In this document: positions 43,779 through 52,621 of the stretch, piece after piece
Layout of the letters: each line of letters opens with the position of its first letter
How positions within the stretch are numbered: the stretch's first letter is position 1
NCBI RefSeq assembly: GCF_001428005.1
Contig: NZ_LMSB01000074.1
Coordinates: forward strand, 464 to 64,463
Reading direction: 5' to 3'
Length of the DNA: 64,000 nt
Origin: Arthrobacter sp. Soil736
GTDB lineage: Bacteria > Actinomycetota > Actinomycetes > Actinomycetales > Micrococcaceae
The notes under the pieces: model-generated
Told to the model about the DNA's origin: nothing
Seen by the model: only the letters and a program-made list of their open reading frames with translations
Database searches by the model: none
Program-made: the position numbers and the translations under genes

Positions 43779-44390
43779 TCACGCCAGCGGGACTATGCCC
43801 GAGGGCGTCAGAACCGCATCGACGGGCCGGTCGAAGCTTTCAGCCGGGATAGTGGAAGCGGGCAGGAGTTCCGCGTCGTAGATGACGGCGGCCCTGGGGG
43901 CGTGCAGGCCGGCGGCGTCCGCCGCCTCCAGGAACTTGTCGAAGTATCCGCCGCCCTGCCCGATCCGGTTCCCGCTCAAGTCCACAGCCGTCGCGGGCAG
44001 GAACATTGCAGCCACCTCCTTGATGACCTCGAGGCCGTGGCGCTCTCCGGCCGGCTCCTGGATAGGCGCGTACTTGCTGCGGACAAATTCGGTGGCTGGA
44101 TTCCAAAACACCCAGCTCAGGGCGCGGTCCGGTTCGCAGACAGGAAGCAGCACGCTGTGTCCGGCTTCGTGGAGAGCGGTGATCAGGCGGAGCGTTGGTG
44201 GTTCGAAGGCGACGCCAAGATAGGCGGTGAACGTCGCCGGCCTGCCGTCCGCGACCATCTCGGCCCATGCCAGGCCATGGGCGGCAATGCCGTCCGCGGC
44301 GTCCGACCGGGCGTCGGCCGGCAGGCCAGTCCGCAGCTTCCGGTGCCTCGCGCGGATCTCATCCTTAGCCGTCTGGTTCTCTGGTGACAT
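43779..44390 (-). CDS. 5-formyltetrahydrofolate cyclo-ligase
   Basis: 203 residues. Converts 5-formyl-THF to methenyl-THF with ATP. The family motif GQGGGYFDKFL is near the C-terminus; AKDEIRARHRKLR at the start holds the substrate-binding basic residues. ATG 44390 is supported by AAGGA about 9 nt upstream. Divergent from galU. FmdB next to this gene is a common pair in actinobacteria. Confidence 0.9.
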   Translation of the reverse strand: MSPENQTAKDEIRARHRKLRTGLPADARSDAADGIAAHGLAWAEMVADGRPATFTAYLGVAFEPPTLRLITALHEAGHSVLLPVCEPDRALSWVFWNPATEFVRSKYAPIQEPAGERHGLEVIKEVAAMFLPATAVDLSGNRIGQGGGYFDKFLEAADAAGLHAPRAAVIYDAELLPASTIPAESFDRPVDAVLTPSGIVPLA

Positions 44391-44480
44391 GGCGGGCCGT
44401 CCTTCGTCGTGGCGGGAGTCCGGCCGGGCCGCTGCCGGAAGCATTTACCGTATGAATGTTCCCTCCGATAGATTAGTCGA

Positions 44481-45386
44481 GTGACTTCCACTAATTGTTC
44501 AGTCCGCAAGGCCGTCATCCCCGCAGCGGGCCTCGGCACCAGGTTCCTGCCCGCCACGAAGGCGATGCCCAAGGAGATGTTGCCGGTGGTCGACAAGCCG
44601 GCGATCCAGTATGTCGTCGAGGAGGCCGTCAAGGTCGGCCTGAGCGATGTCCTGATGATCACCGGACGCAACAAGCGCGCCCTCGAGGACCACTTCGACC
44701 GGGTTCCGGCCCTGGAGGCGACTCTGGAGGCCAAGGGCGACACCGCCAAGCTCGAGTCGATCCAGGCAGCCAGCAACCTGGGGGACATCCACTACGTCCG
44801 CCAGGGCGACCCCAAAGGACTGGGCCACGCTGTCCTGCGCGCCCGCCAGCACGTGGGAAACGAACCTTTCGCCGTACTGCTGGGTGACGACCTGATCGAT
44901 GCCCGCGACGAACTGCTGAGCACCATGATCGAGGTCCAGGCCAAGACCGGCGGTTCCGTTGTGGCCCTCATCGAAGTGGATCCGTCCCAGATCAGCGCCT
45001 ACGGCTGCGCCGATGTTGCCGCGATCGACGGCGAAGGCTTTGTCCGGATCAACAAGCTCGTGGAAAAGCCGGACGTCGACGAGGCACCCTCCAACCTGGC
45101 GATCATCGGGCGGTATGTGCTCCACCCCGCCGTATTCGATGTGCTCGAACGGACCGCCCCCGGACGCGGCGGCGAAATCCAGCTCACGGACGCGCTGCAG
45201 GAACTGGCTGCCAGCAATGGAGACGGCTATGGCGTGTACGGCGTGATTTTCCGGGGCCGGCGTTACGACACCGGCGACAAGCTCAGCTACCTCAAGGCCT
45301 GTGTCCAGCTCGCCATTGACAGCGACGACCTTGGCCCCGGCCTGCGTGAGTGGCTGCCGGAGTTCACCGCCGGACTGAACAAGTAA
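44481..45386 (+). CDS. galU: UTP-glucose-1-phosphate uridylyltransferase
   Basis: 301 residues. Makes UDP-glucose. The nucleotide loop AVIPAAGLGTRFLPATKAMP is at residues ~12-31; VVDKPAIQYVVEEA, RQGDPKGLGHAVL and FAVLLGDDLI follow as in GalU. GTG is leaderless (TAGATT, 6 nt). An acetyltransferase gene follows 6 bp downstream. Confidence 0.95.
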   Translation: MTSTNCSVRKAVIPAAGLGTRFLPATKAMPKEMLPVVDKPAIQYVVEEAVKVGLSDVLMITGRNKRALEDHFDRVPALEATLEAKGDTAKLESIQAASNLGDIHYVRQGDPKGLGHAVLRARQHVGNEPFAVLLGDDLIDARDELLSTMIEVQAKTGGSVVALIEVDPSQISAYGCADVAAIDGEGFVRINKLVEKPDVDEAPSNLAIIGRYVLHPAVFDVLERTAPGRGGEIQLTDALQELAASNGDGYGVYGVIFRGRRYDTGDKLSYLKACVQLAIDSDDLGPGLREWLPEFTAGLNK

Positions 45387-45392
45387 CCTTCC

Positions 45393-46013
45393 ATGAGGGT
45401 CAGCCACATCTGGCCGGTCACGCTGGAGTGCGGGGACATCGTTCTGCGTCCCATCCGGTACCGTGACCGCAAGGAATGGACAGAGGTCCGTACGCGCAAC
45501 AGCGAGTGGCTTGCACCCTGGGAGGCATCCAACCCTGCGCCGGGGGGCGCGCTGCCCGATTACCGGCAGATGGTGAAGTCCCTGAACGCCCAGGCGGCCC
45601 AGTGCACCGCCCTGCCGTTCCTGATCACGGCCTGGACCCCCGGGTTCCGCGACCCGGTCATCGTGGGCCAGCTCACGGTGTCCTCCATCGTGTGGGGCTC
45701 GGCCATGATGGCAACGCTTGGCTATTGGGTGGATGAGGCCAGGGCGGGGCAGGGGATCGCCCCCACTGCTGTCGCCATGGTTACGGACCACTGCTTCCGG
45801 ACGCTCGGTCTGCACCGGATGGAAATCAACATCCGGCCGGAAAACGGTCCCAGCCTCCGTGTCGTGGAGAAACTCGGCTTCCGCGACGAGGGGTACAGGC
45901 CCCGGTTCCTGCACATTAACGGGGAATGGGCGGACCACCGCACGTTCGCGCTGACCTCAGAGGAAGTTCCGGACGGACTTCTCGGCCCGTGGCTTCGCAA
46001 CAGGCCGGCCTGA
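45393..46013 (+). CDS. GNAT acetyltransferase (RimJ/RimL type)
   Basis: 206 residues. IVLRPIRYRDRKEWTEVR, LGYWVDEARAGQGIAPTAVA (acetyl-CoA loop) and RMEINIRPENGPSLRVVEKL with GFRDEG fit ribosomal-protein-serine/alanine acetyltransferases. No ribosome binding site is clear and the start is 6 bp after galU, so it may depend on coupled translation. Substrate unknown. Confidence 0.87.
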   Translation: MRVSHIWPVTLECGDIVLRPIRYRDRKEWTEVRTRNSEWLAPWEASNPAPGGALPDYRQMVKSLNAQAAQCTALPFLITAWTPGFRDPVIVGQLTVSSIVWGSAMMATLGYWVDEARAGQGIAPTAVAMVTDHCFRTLGLHRMEINIRPENGPSLRVVEKLGFRDEGYRPRFLHINGEWADHRTFALTSEEVPDGLLGPWLRNRPA

Positions 46014-46127
46014 GGGTCCCGGCGCCAGGCAACTCCTCTGGCATAAGTCCATTGATTTGAGAGCCCGCCCGCGACACACCGAGATGAATGCCACACCCGG
46101 TCGCCTATTCCTCATACGGTTTTGTAT

Positions 46128-47117
46128 GTGGACTTCCCCCTTAGCAGCTCAGTCATCCTTGTGGTTGCTGTTGCGCTCTGGATCATATGGGTTGCCCCTT
46201 ACGTGCTCCGCAACCGCCGGCATCAGTTCCAGGCTGCCGGTGACGTGATGATGGAGACCGTTGACGCCGGAACTGCAAACCCGCAAGCCGGGAGGGTCGC
46301 ACATATGACCGCCCAGCAGGAGAAACGCATGGACACCAGGAAGAGCAGCGAATCCGCAGCAGGCTTCACGCCGGCCACGTCCGGCGGCCGGACGGCCGCT
46401 AACGACGGCGGGGCCTTCCGGATCCGCTACGGGCGGACAGCCATCGCCCTCGCCGGGTTGCTGTCCGTCATCACCGCGGTGGTGAGCGGCGTCCTGCGGA
46501 TCTTCGGCATTGGGAATCCCTGGCTCCCCGCGCTGGCGTTCCTGACCGGCGCCGCCGCCGTCGTGCTTCTGCGACGGCTCGCCGTCCGGGACCGCCGGAA
46601 AAAGATGAACGCCGCATTCAGCGCAGCCATGGGTTCGCGGGCTGAAGGCAGTCCCCGCACGGAGCGGCACTCGGGTCCTGCCCCGTCCGTTGAAGTCGCG
46701 GTCCAGCGCGAAAGTACCCTCTTCGACGCCGAAGCCGCGGCTCCCCAGCCCAAGCCCCTGACGGCGGTGGAACTCCGCGAGGCCGCCCTGGCAGTGGCCC
46801 TTGCAGCGGGAGACAACAGCGCCCAGGTTGCCGGCGGACCGGCAACGGCGGACCCGGCTACGGCTGAAAACACCAGCTGGGAGCCAGTAGACGTTCCGAA
46901 GCCGACCTACGTTGAGGCCGCGAAGGCAGAGCGCCCAGCTCCCGAACCCCTCGACCTGCCGGAGTCTCCCAAGGCCGTCGGCAAGCCTTCGCTCAAGCAG
47001 GGCCCTGCCGCTGCGCCCGCCGTCGCATCGCCGAATGCGGGCCCCGCGCGGCCCCTGACCAAGGCCCAGAGCGCGCTGAGCAACCTGGACGACGTCCTGC
47101 AGCGCCGCCGCGCATAG
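46128..47117 (+). CDS. Membrane-anchored protein with disordered C-terminus
   Basis: About 329 residues. A first helix (SSSVILVVAVALWIIWVAPY VL) is followed by RNRRHQ, a polar stretch, two further helices (~100-155) and a long Pro/Ala/Glu-rich C-terminal region (LDLPESPKAVGKP). GTG 46128 is preferred: TACGGT ends 7 nt upstream. Similar proteins follow galU/GNAT in other Micrococcaceae as far as I recall; function unknown. Confidence 0.7.
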   Translation: MDFPLSSSVILVVAVALWIIWVAPYVLRNRRHQFQAAGDVMMETVDAGTANPQAGRVAHMTAQQEKRMDTRKSSESAAGFTPATSGGRTAANDGGAFRIRYGRTAIALAGLLSVITAVVSGVLRIFGIGNPWLPALAFLTGAAAVVLLRRLAVRDRRKKMNAAFSAAMGSRAEGSPRTERHSGPAPSVEVAVQRESTLFDAEAAAPQPKPLTAVELREAALAVALAAGDNSAQVAGGPATADPATAENTSWEPVDVPKPTYVEAAKAERPAPEPLDLPESPKAVGKPSLKQGPAAAPAVASPNAGPARPLTKAQSALSNLDDVLQRRRA

Positions 47118-47148
47118 CTCGCGCCCGCGCCGAGTGTAGCCTCAGACC

Positions 47149-47949
47149 ATGACCCGTATCAGTGTTGCCGGCGGCACTGGCCAGGTTGGCCGCGAAGTGG
47201 TGCGCCAGGCGCTTTCCCGCGGGCACGCCGTCGCCGTCCTCAGCCGCAACCCGCCGTCGGCAGGTTCTCCGGAACACCACGACGGCGCCACGTACTTCCG
47301 TGCCGACGTCACCACCGGCGAAGGGTTGGCGGAAGCGCTGGCGGGTGCCGAGGTCGTCGTCGATTGCCTTGAGGGGCAATCAGGCAAAGCCCTCAGGCAG
47401 TTTGCCGCCGGAGGCGCGTTATTGCTTGCAGAGGCACTTGAGGCCGGCGTTGGGCGGGCGGTCCTCCTCTCCATCATCAACTGCGATCAGAGCACCTACA
47501 GGTTCTACCGGTCGAAGGCGGACAAGGAACGGGTGTACGCACGTTCGCAGCTCGAAACCGTGACAGTGCGCGCCACACAGTTCCACAGCCTCGTGGCGCG
47601 GCTGTTCGCTGCCGGGTCCTGGATTGGGCTGATTCCCGTGATAAGGGGCGCCCGGTTCCAGACGATTTCCCCGGCCGATGTGGCCACTGCACTGTTGGAA
47701 GCGGCGGTGGAGCCGCCGGCCGGCGACCGGCACAGCCTGAGGACGGTCGGCGGCCCGGAGATCGAAGACATGAGTGCCCTGGCCCGCACGTGGAAGCGCG
47801 TCACGGGCGCCAGGGGAGTTGTGGCAGGGTTTCCGTTGCCTGGCCCCATGGGCAAATTCCTGGCCGGAGGCAAGAACCTGGCGCCCGGGGAAGGCCACGG
47901 ACGCGAGACATTCGAAGGCTGGCTGGAAAAGCGGACGGAAAATTTGTAG
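47149..47949 (+). CDS. NAD(P)H-binding (NmrA/SDR5-like) protein
   Basis: 266 residues. Rossmann loop ISVAGGTGQVGREVVRQAL at the N-terminus, AEVVVDCLEGQSGKALR and KERVYARSQLETVTVRATQF are as in atypical SDR/NmrA proteins. Substrate and role unknown. Leaderless (TAGCCT, 6 nt before ATG). Last core-like gene before the tRNA. Confidence 0.85.
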   Translation: MTRISVAGGTGQVGREVVRQALSRGHAVAVLSRNPPSAGSPEHHDGATYFRADVTTGEGLAEALAGAEVVVDCLEGQSGKALRQFAAGGALLLAEALEAGVGRAVLLSIINCDQSTYRFYRSKADKERVYARSQLETVTVRATQFHSLVARLFAAGSWIGLIPVIRGARFQTISPADVATALLEAAVEPPAGDRHSLRTVGGPEIEDMSALARTWKRVTGARGVVAGFPLPGPMGKFLAGGKNLAPGEGHGRETFEGWLEKRTENL

Positions 47950-47993
47950 CCTAAGGAAACCGGCGTTGCGGTTGCATCTGGCAGTGGCGCCCC

Positions 47994-48066
47994 GGGGTTA
48001 TAGCTCAGTTGGTAGAGCGCTTCGTTCGCATCGAAGAGGTCAGGGGTTCGAATCCCCTTAGCTCCA
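47994..48066 (+). tRNA. tRNA-Ala (anticodon CGC)
   Basis: Full cloverleaf by eye: acceptor GGGGTTA with TAGCTCC, D arm GCTC-AGTTGGTA-GAGC, anticodon stem CTTCG/CGAAG with loop TTCGCAT (anticodon CGC, reads GCG), T arm AGGGG-TTCGAAT-CCCCT, discriminator A. The CCA end is not encoded. Followed by a hairpin terminator. Such 3' ends are common integration sites, and accessory-looking DNA begins right after it. Confidence 0.96.
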
Positions 48067-48072
48067 CGAATT

Positions 48073-48103
48073 GCAGGGGATTCTGCATCTTCGGATCCCC
48101 TGC
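48073..48103 (+). terminator. Hairpin after tRNA-Ala
   Basis: GCAGGGGAT (48073-48081) pairs with ATCCCCTGC (48095-48103), 13-nt loop, 7 bp after the tRNA. No T-run; position suggests termination or tRNA 3' processing. Confidence 0.55.
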
Positions 48104-48255
48104 ATAAACACTTTGATAACACTTTGCCGCCAAAACTGTGTCTGCAAGAGCCGTGGCTGAGATAGTCATGGGTCTGATTGTAGTGAGACGAGAAGGCACA
48201 AAGCGTAGAGGCCGTCGCCTGAAGCCCTCTAAATTTCTAGCTCGCAGGGTCCCTG

Positions 48256-48842
48256 TCGCCACCGCCATCGCCCAGTTCTTGATCGCATCCCTGGCCACCA
48301 TGCAGGTCGGCTCCGAATACGGCACCCAGACGGTCAACACCATCCTGCCCGTAGTGCCCACGCCGGCTCACAGCCGTCTTGGCCAAGACGCTCGTCATCG
48401 CCGCAGTCTCGTTCATCGTGGGCGCCGCGGCGGCCCTCATCTCCTATGCGGTGGCCCAGCCATGCTGGAGCCCAAGGGCTGATCTACGCAATCACCGCAG
48501 ACGGCGTCATTCCGCGCACCCTCAGCACCGGGCCCTACCTGGCACTGATCGCCATCCAGGGCCTGGGCATCGGAACCCTCCTGCGGAACAGCGCCGGCGG
48601 CATCATGACCACTCTGGTACTGCTGATCGTCGCCCCAATTGTGCTCGCGATCCTGTCGGGCCAGAACGAGCTCTTCATGGACATCAGCCGCTACCTCCCC
48701 CTCCTCGGCCGGCATCGAGATGGTCGCCATCCAGACCCTGCCGGATGCCTTGACCCAAACCCAGGGAGGACTCGTCGTGCTCGGCTGGTCAGCCGCGGCA
48801 TTGACCGGGGCCCTCGTGTCCGTGAAGCGAAGGGACGCCTGA
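48256..48842 (+). pseudogene. ABC-2 type transporter permease, frameshifted
   Basis: Pieces of one membrane protein lie in successive frames: SLATMQVGSEYGTQTVNTI (about 48288-48345), AKTLVIAAVSFIVGAAAALI (48382 on), then LALIAIQGLGIGTLLRNSAG and FMDISRYLPL (to 48708), and finally LPDALTQTQGGLVVLGWSAA to the stop at 48840-48842. At least three frameshifts and a missing 5' end make it non-functional. The GSEY-T, ALLR/LLRNSAG and ISRYLP landmarks are those of small ABC-2 permeases. No ATPase gene remains. Confidence 0.7.
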
Positions 48843-48967
48843 GATCCGGGGTATTCGTGGTAACAGTCAGCGAATTTCGCGCCGATTCCGTTGCTGGGGT
48901 GATCTTACGAATACAGTGACAAAGCCTGGACGGATCGTCCATCGGCTCATGCATTCTTAGGGGTATC

Positions 48968-49263
48968 TTGGCGACCAGGCTGAATCCTGTTTGGGACAAC
49001 ATCATTTTCCACACCTTGGGCATTGGAGGGTCGGTCGGGTTGGCGATTCTTTCCAACTCACTCCTGCTAGGAGGCGCAGCCGAGACAACAGAAAAGTGGG
49101 TTTGTCTTGGTTCAGCGATAAAGTGCTATACCTCGACCGTCACACCGCTCGTCAATCTCTTGGATTTTGGGGCACAAGCGCAATGATTGCAGCCATGATC
49201 ATCTTCGGTGTCTGGCCATGGACTGTGATCCAGACCAGCAAGTCTCGGGCGAAGAGGGCCTAA
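48968..49263 (+). pseudogene. Possible small membrane protein with a frameshift
   Basis: TTG-initiated frame with a hydrophobic stretch (GGSVGLAILSNSLLLGG) ends at 49184-49186; a second hydrophobic stretch (MIAAMIIFGVWPWTVI, then QTSKSRAKRA) follows in another frame up to 49263. Joined by one shift near 49165-49175 they would give a two-helix protein of about 95 residues. No similarity recognised. It may be intact only as the first part. Confidence 0.35.
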
Positions 49264-49780
49264 GAGCCCTCAATGCGTAGGTTCTTGATCTGATCTGGAG
49301 GTAGCGTTTCCTGTTCTGCAGGCGTAGGTTGCATAGCTTGGACGTGGAGCTCCAGGGCGATCTTCTCGTCCTCGGTCAGCGGGCGCACCGCCCTCTCGAA
49401 CAGGTCCACACCGGCGGCCCAGTTGTCCCAGCGCCCGTCACTTCGAACGGCGCCCGTGGTGGAGTCCAGGGATCGAACCGCTGCGGGATTAGGATGTCGG
49501 TGACGACGACGTCGTAGGGCTTGTTCTCGGTCTGCAGAACGTCCACATGTCCGGGTAGGGCGGCACCTTGGTTCCGCGCAGGTAGAACGTCTCGTACGCC
49601 TCGCCCGCTGCCTCAAACCCATTCAGACAGGTGCCCTCTTCCTCGCCGAGGATGGGCAGGCCCCGGCACTTCGGTCCGCAGATGGTGACGGATGAGTCGG
49701 CGATGGTCTTTGGACGTCCTCGATCGCCTCACGGGTGGAAATATCGCTTGGAAGTAGAGCTCCGGGGGTATTCGACGCCG
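49260..49780 (-). pseudogene. Decayed gene of unknown function
   Basis: On the minus strand, natural-looking protein segments change frame at least three times: STREAIEDV, then KTIADSSVTICGPKCRGLP with GTCLNGFEAAGEAYETFYLR, then KPYDVVVTDILIPQRFDPW, then RWDNWAAGVDLFERAV and ALELHVQAMQ to a stop at 49260-49262. The reconstructed C-terminal ~150 residues were not recognised. The 5' end meets the DUF4357 remnant near 49755-49780. Confidence 0.5.
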
Positions 49781-50056
49781 GAGGGGATCGTGGTGCTAGC
49801 CGGGTCCTATGGTCGTTCGGAGGCCGCACCATCGGCGGCGACGTCCATCCTCAACTATCGTCAGCGGCTAACCGATCAGGGGATTGCGGCGGTCCATAAC
49901 GGCACCTATACGCTGCTGAAAGACCACCTGTTCCGCAGCCCGAGCACCGCGGCCGCCGCGATGGTCGGAGCCAGCATGAATGGCCGAGTGACGTGGAAGA
50001 ATGCCGCAGGGCTGACGTTTCAGCAGATCGAGGATAAAAAGCTGGCCGAGGCCTAG
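49755..50056 (+). pseudogene. 5'-truncated DUF4357-domain protein
   Basis: About 95 residues of a DUF4357 domain: GIVVLAGSYGRSEAAPS, LTDQGIAAVHNGTYTLLKD, HLFRSPSTAAAAMVGASMNG and RVTWKNAAGLT are in line with the family. The frame upstream of about 49755 reads as antisense of another broken gene, so the N-terminal part is lost. DUF4357 is often attached to GIY-YIG or restriction-related proteins. Its stop overlaps the next minus-strand frame. Confidence 0.65.
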
Positions 50057-50290
50057 TAGAGGCCAATTTTGAGGGTCTCCACCTTCTTGCGGTCTCCTTT
50101 CTTGTGGTCTCCGAGGACCAATGCCGCCGCAGCCTCGGAACCGATAGCGTCCAGCTGATCGCTGACCGTTAGGAGGGCATCCGCTGGTAGCTTTCTCCGA
50201 GGGCGCGGACGACTTCTGGGGCTCCCTGGGATGGGCGCGGCGCGAGCACAGGACGGAGCCGGACCACTCCCGGCCGATGTACGTGAGCCA
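50053..50290 (-). pseudogene. Short remnant, unknown
   Basis: The C-terminal stretch RKLPADALLTVSDQLDAIGS followed by EAAAALVLGDHKKGD looks like real protein, while upstream the natural frame seems to switch (AWLTYIGREWSGSVLCSRR lies in another frame). No start or family recognised. Convergent with the DUF4357 remnant. Confidence 0.35.
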
Positions 50291-50346
50291 AGCTTCACTG
50301 GGATAGATTGCACACCAGCAATGTCAGCATGCACGAGGGGGAAGCA

Positions 50347-51381
50347 GTGCCGAAGATCGTCAGCAAGCCACGGCTAAAACCGGCCGAACCAGCCCACCCC
50401 AGCGGCACCCTGCTGCCCGGTAACAGCGAGACCTCCAAGCTGGAGGAACAGGTCCGGGCGAAGCTGAAGGAGGCCGGCGTTGACCTCACAGAGGAACGCC
50501 TGGGCATCCAGTGCGGTTACGACCAGGAACGCAACAAGTACCCCGTCCTCACTCCCGACCTCATGGTGGCCGGTACCAAAGTCTGCATCGAGGTAGACCC
50601 TGATTACATCCACAATGACCGGGTGGCTCAGGACCGTTCACGCAATGAGCTGCTGGCCGCGGTTGGGTGGCGGGTCGTGCGGCTCCGTCTCGGCGGACTG
50701 GAGGCGATAGGGGAGTGGGATGTGGTCTCGGAATCCGGGACTCTGACGATGGCCGCTGTTCCCGCTCTGGTTGACGCCATTGCAGACGCCGTTGCGGGAC
50801 ATCCCGGCGTCGTCCGGACTGCGGCGAAGAAACCGGCGGCACCGCGGAAGAAGCCCCGGCTGGGCGCCATCCGGACAGACGGGTACAGGCCTGGCGTCCA
50901 CAATCTCACGTGGACCCTGGAGGGCGGGGAAGTCCTCGGCCTGGCGGTCGTGGACGGCGGCCGTTACCTGGCCCGGACCGCAGGCTGGGAGTTTCCGCAC
51001 TTCATCCGGCACCTGGACCTCAGGGGGACCCCGACGTCCGAGTGGCGGAAAGTTCTGGAGCCCCTGTTCGAAAGCATGGAGGCCTCCCAGTTCGAGCCCG
51101 TATCGGCCTTTCCCTGGGGTGACTCACTGTTCATCGGACCCGCCGCGGGCACGATCCGGCTGGGTAGAAAATTCGATCCGTTGGGGCCGGGCTGGTCTTT
51201 CACCGCCAACCTCGCAGGGGCGCAGGAGTACAACTCCGCGATTATCCAGGGCCCGGACCATACGGTCCTGGCAGAACTCCACGCGGAGGCCATCGCGCTT
51301 GGTTGGGTGATCGACTGCGTGGAGCTCCGGACGGGTCGCCACGGCGACTACCAGGCCATCGAGCTGCGCAGGCTGGCTTGA
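50347..51381 (+). CDS. PD-(D/E)XK (Vsr/DUF559-like) nuclease with unknown C-terminal domain
   Basis: 344 residues. N-terminal region to ~30 is basic and Pro-rich; a helical part (KLEEQVRAKLKEAGVDL) precedes the nuclease core: TPDLMVAGTKVCIEVDPDY (Pro70-Asp71, Glu82-x-Asp84), His89, and DRSRNELLAAVGWRVVRLRL. After a Lys/Pro linker (~155-180) comes a ~160-residue domain (SLFIGPAAGTIRLG, then FDPLGPGWSFTANL) that I do not recognise. GTG 50347 follows GAGGGGG by 5 nt, and a TAGATT box lies at 50304-50309. A stand-alone defence nuclease is possible but unproven. Confidence 0.7.
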   Translation: MPKIVSKPRLKPAEPAHPSGTLLPGNSETSKLEEQVRAKLKEAGVDLTEERLGIQCGYDQERNKYPVLTPDLMVAGTKVCIEVDPDYIHNDRVAQDRSRNELLAAVGWRVVRLRLGGLEAIGEWDVVSESGTLTMAAVPALVDAIADAVAGHPGVVRTAAKKPAAPRKKPRLGAIRTDGYRPGVHNLTWTLEGGEVLGLAVVDGGRYLARTAGWEFPHFIRHLDLRGTPTSEWRKVLEPLFESMEASQFEPVSAFPWGDSLFIGPAAGTIRLGRKFDPLGPGWSFTANLAGAQEYNSAIIQGPDHTVLAELHAEAIALGWVIDCVELRTGRHGDYQAIELRRLA

Positions 51382-51440
51382 GGGCCAGAAGTCTTGTTGT
51401 CCGCTCTGCACGTCTGACCATCACACTTTTTGGGGATACC

Positions 51441-52058
51441 ATGAAGCGCCTTGCCGCTATTTTCTTGGCAGTACCGGTCCTGTTGACTGGCTGCGTCGTG
51501 CCCTACGGTGGTGCCACTCCAACGTCGACAGTCTCACCTCCGTCCGGGGCCAAGGTCTTCTCGAACTTGGATGCGGCCGGAATTGAGCAGATCAAGGCGT
51601 CAAAGATCGCACGCTTGGATATGACGAGCGGCTGGCTGACGAAACGAAGTGTCGGCTTGGAGGACGGAACAAGCCAGGCACCGAGTGTCAGCATTGACGA
51701 CGGCGTGATGGAGCTGACCATTGAAGCTCCCACGGGCCTTGTCCGTGCCAAGACTGACCGGTTGCGCCTCAACGGCATGAACACCCGATCCGACTTCACC
51801 GAGGTCACGTACTTCCTCACGGCCGAATCGCTGGATGACTACACCGTCCTGATCCGGGACGGTGTGGACCGCTACGGCATCAACAGCGAATCGGCGGAAC
51901 AGTGGATCGAACCCACCTCGAACCGACCCGATGACAAGAGCGACTTCGCCTTGGCACCCGGCACGTCGACCGGACTGCAGGTCACTTACGATCTCCGCTA
52001 CGACGGCTCGAAGGACGTCCAGGTGATCATCGTGCACGTCAGCCCGTTGCCGGCTTAG
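51441..52058 (+). CDS. Lipoprotein, unknown function
   Basis: 205 residues. Signal peptide with lipobox LLTGC (Cys at about residue 18) predicts membrane anchoring outside the cell. The mature part is a mixed beta-rich-looking domain with no recognised family. ATG 51441 follows GGGGAT. Lies 60 bp after the nuclease gene on the same strand. Confidence 0.7.
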   Translation: MKRLAAIFLAVPVLLTGCVVPYGGATPTSTVSPPSGAKVFSNLDAAGIEQIKASKIARLDMTSGWLTKRSVGLEDGTSQAPSVSIDDGVMELTIEAPTGLVRAKTDRLRLNGMNTRSDFTEVTYFLTAESLDDYTVLIRDGVDRYGINSESAEQWIEPTSNRPDDKSDFALAPGTSTGLQVTYDLRYDGSKDVQVIIVHVSPLPA

Positions 52059-52177
52059 CAACTGATAGTCATCAGTGACTCCCGCCTCCTTCGGACCTGA
52101 GAGGGAATAGCAGGGGCTGTTTGGGCTTGTTGCTAATGAGGCGCCGACCGCTGGCTGCCTCGCTCGAAAGGACTCTC

Positions 52178-52450
52178 TTGCCCATAGCTTTCATTCCCTT
52201 CTCCATGCGCGCCTCCGTCCTTGACGACCACCGCCGCACCTTCCGCACCGACATTGAGCGGATGACCGACGGACATCTCCGGTGGACTCCCCTGGACATG
52301 ATCAGGTCAACGAACACCCAGGCCGTCTTCCGCGGGGCCGCTCCAAAAGGCCCACACACCGCAACCGACGCGAGCCTCTCCCAGTACCTCCAGGACCGTC
52401 TCGCCAGCGAGAACATCCACCTGGATCTAAGCGTCAGCATCGAGCGGTAA
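52178..52450 (+). CDS. Hypothetical protein
   Basis: 90 residues from TTG 52178, chosen because AAAGGA lies 5 nt upstream. Sequence includes RASVLDDHRRTFRTDIERMT and ATDASLSQYLQDRLASENIH, plausible protein with no recognised family. The 170 bp after it, to the next gene, hold nothing I can identify. Confidence 0.5.
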   Translation: MPIAFIPFSMRASVLDDHRRTFRTDIERMTDGHLRWTPLDMIRSTNTQAVFRGAAPKGPHTATDASLSQYLQDRLASENIHLDLSVSIER

Positions 52451-52621
52451 GCAGAGAAGCCAAGCCCAGGACCACCGCTGGTACGGGGCTTGCTTGTGCC
52501 CGCGAATGGACGGTGCGCAGAGGCAGCGAGAAACCTGCGGAAGCCTTGATTGAAAACTGCTCCGCGCAAAGGCTGGGCACATGTAATCTGACCCGAACGC
52601 CACTACTTCATGGGGGATTCG

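Noticed and set aside
48005..48361. Minus-strand frame ending LRGFEPLTSSMRTKRSTN
   Set aside because: The tail is the antisense translation of tRNA-Ala, a well-known annotation artefact.
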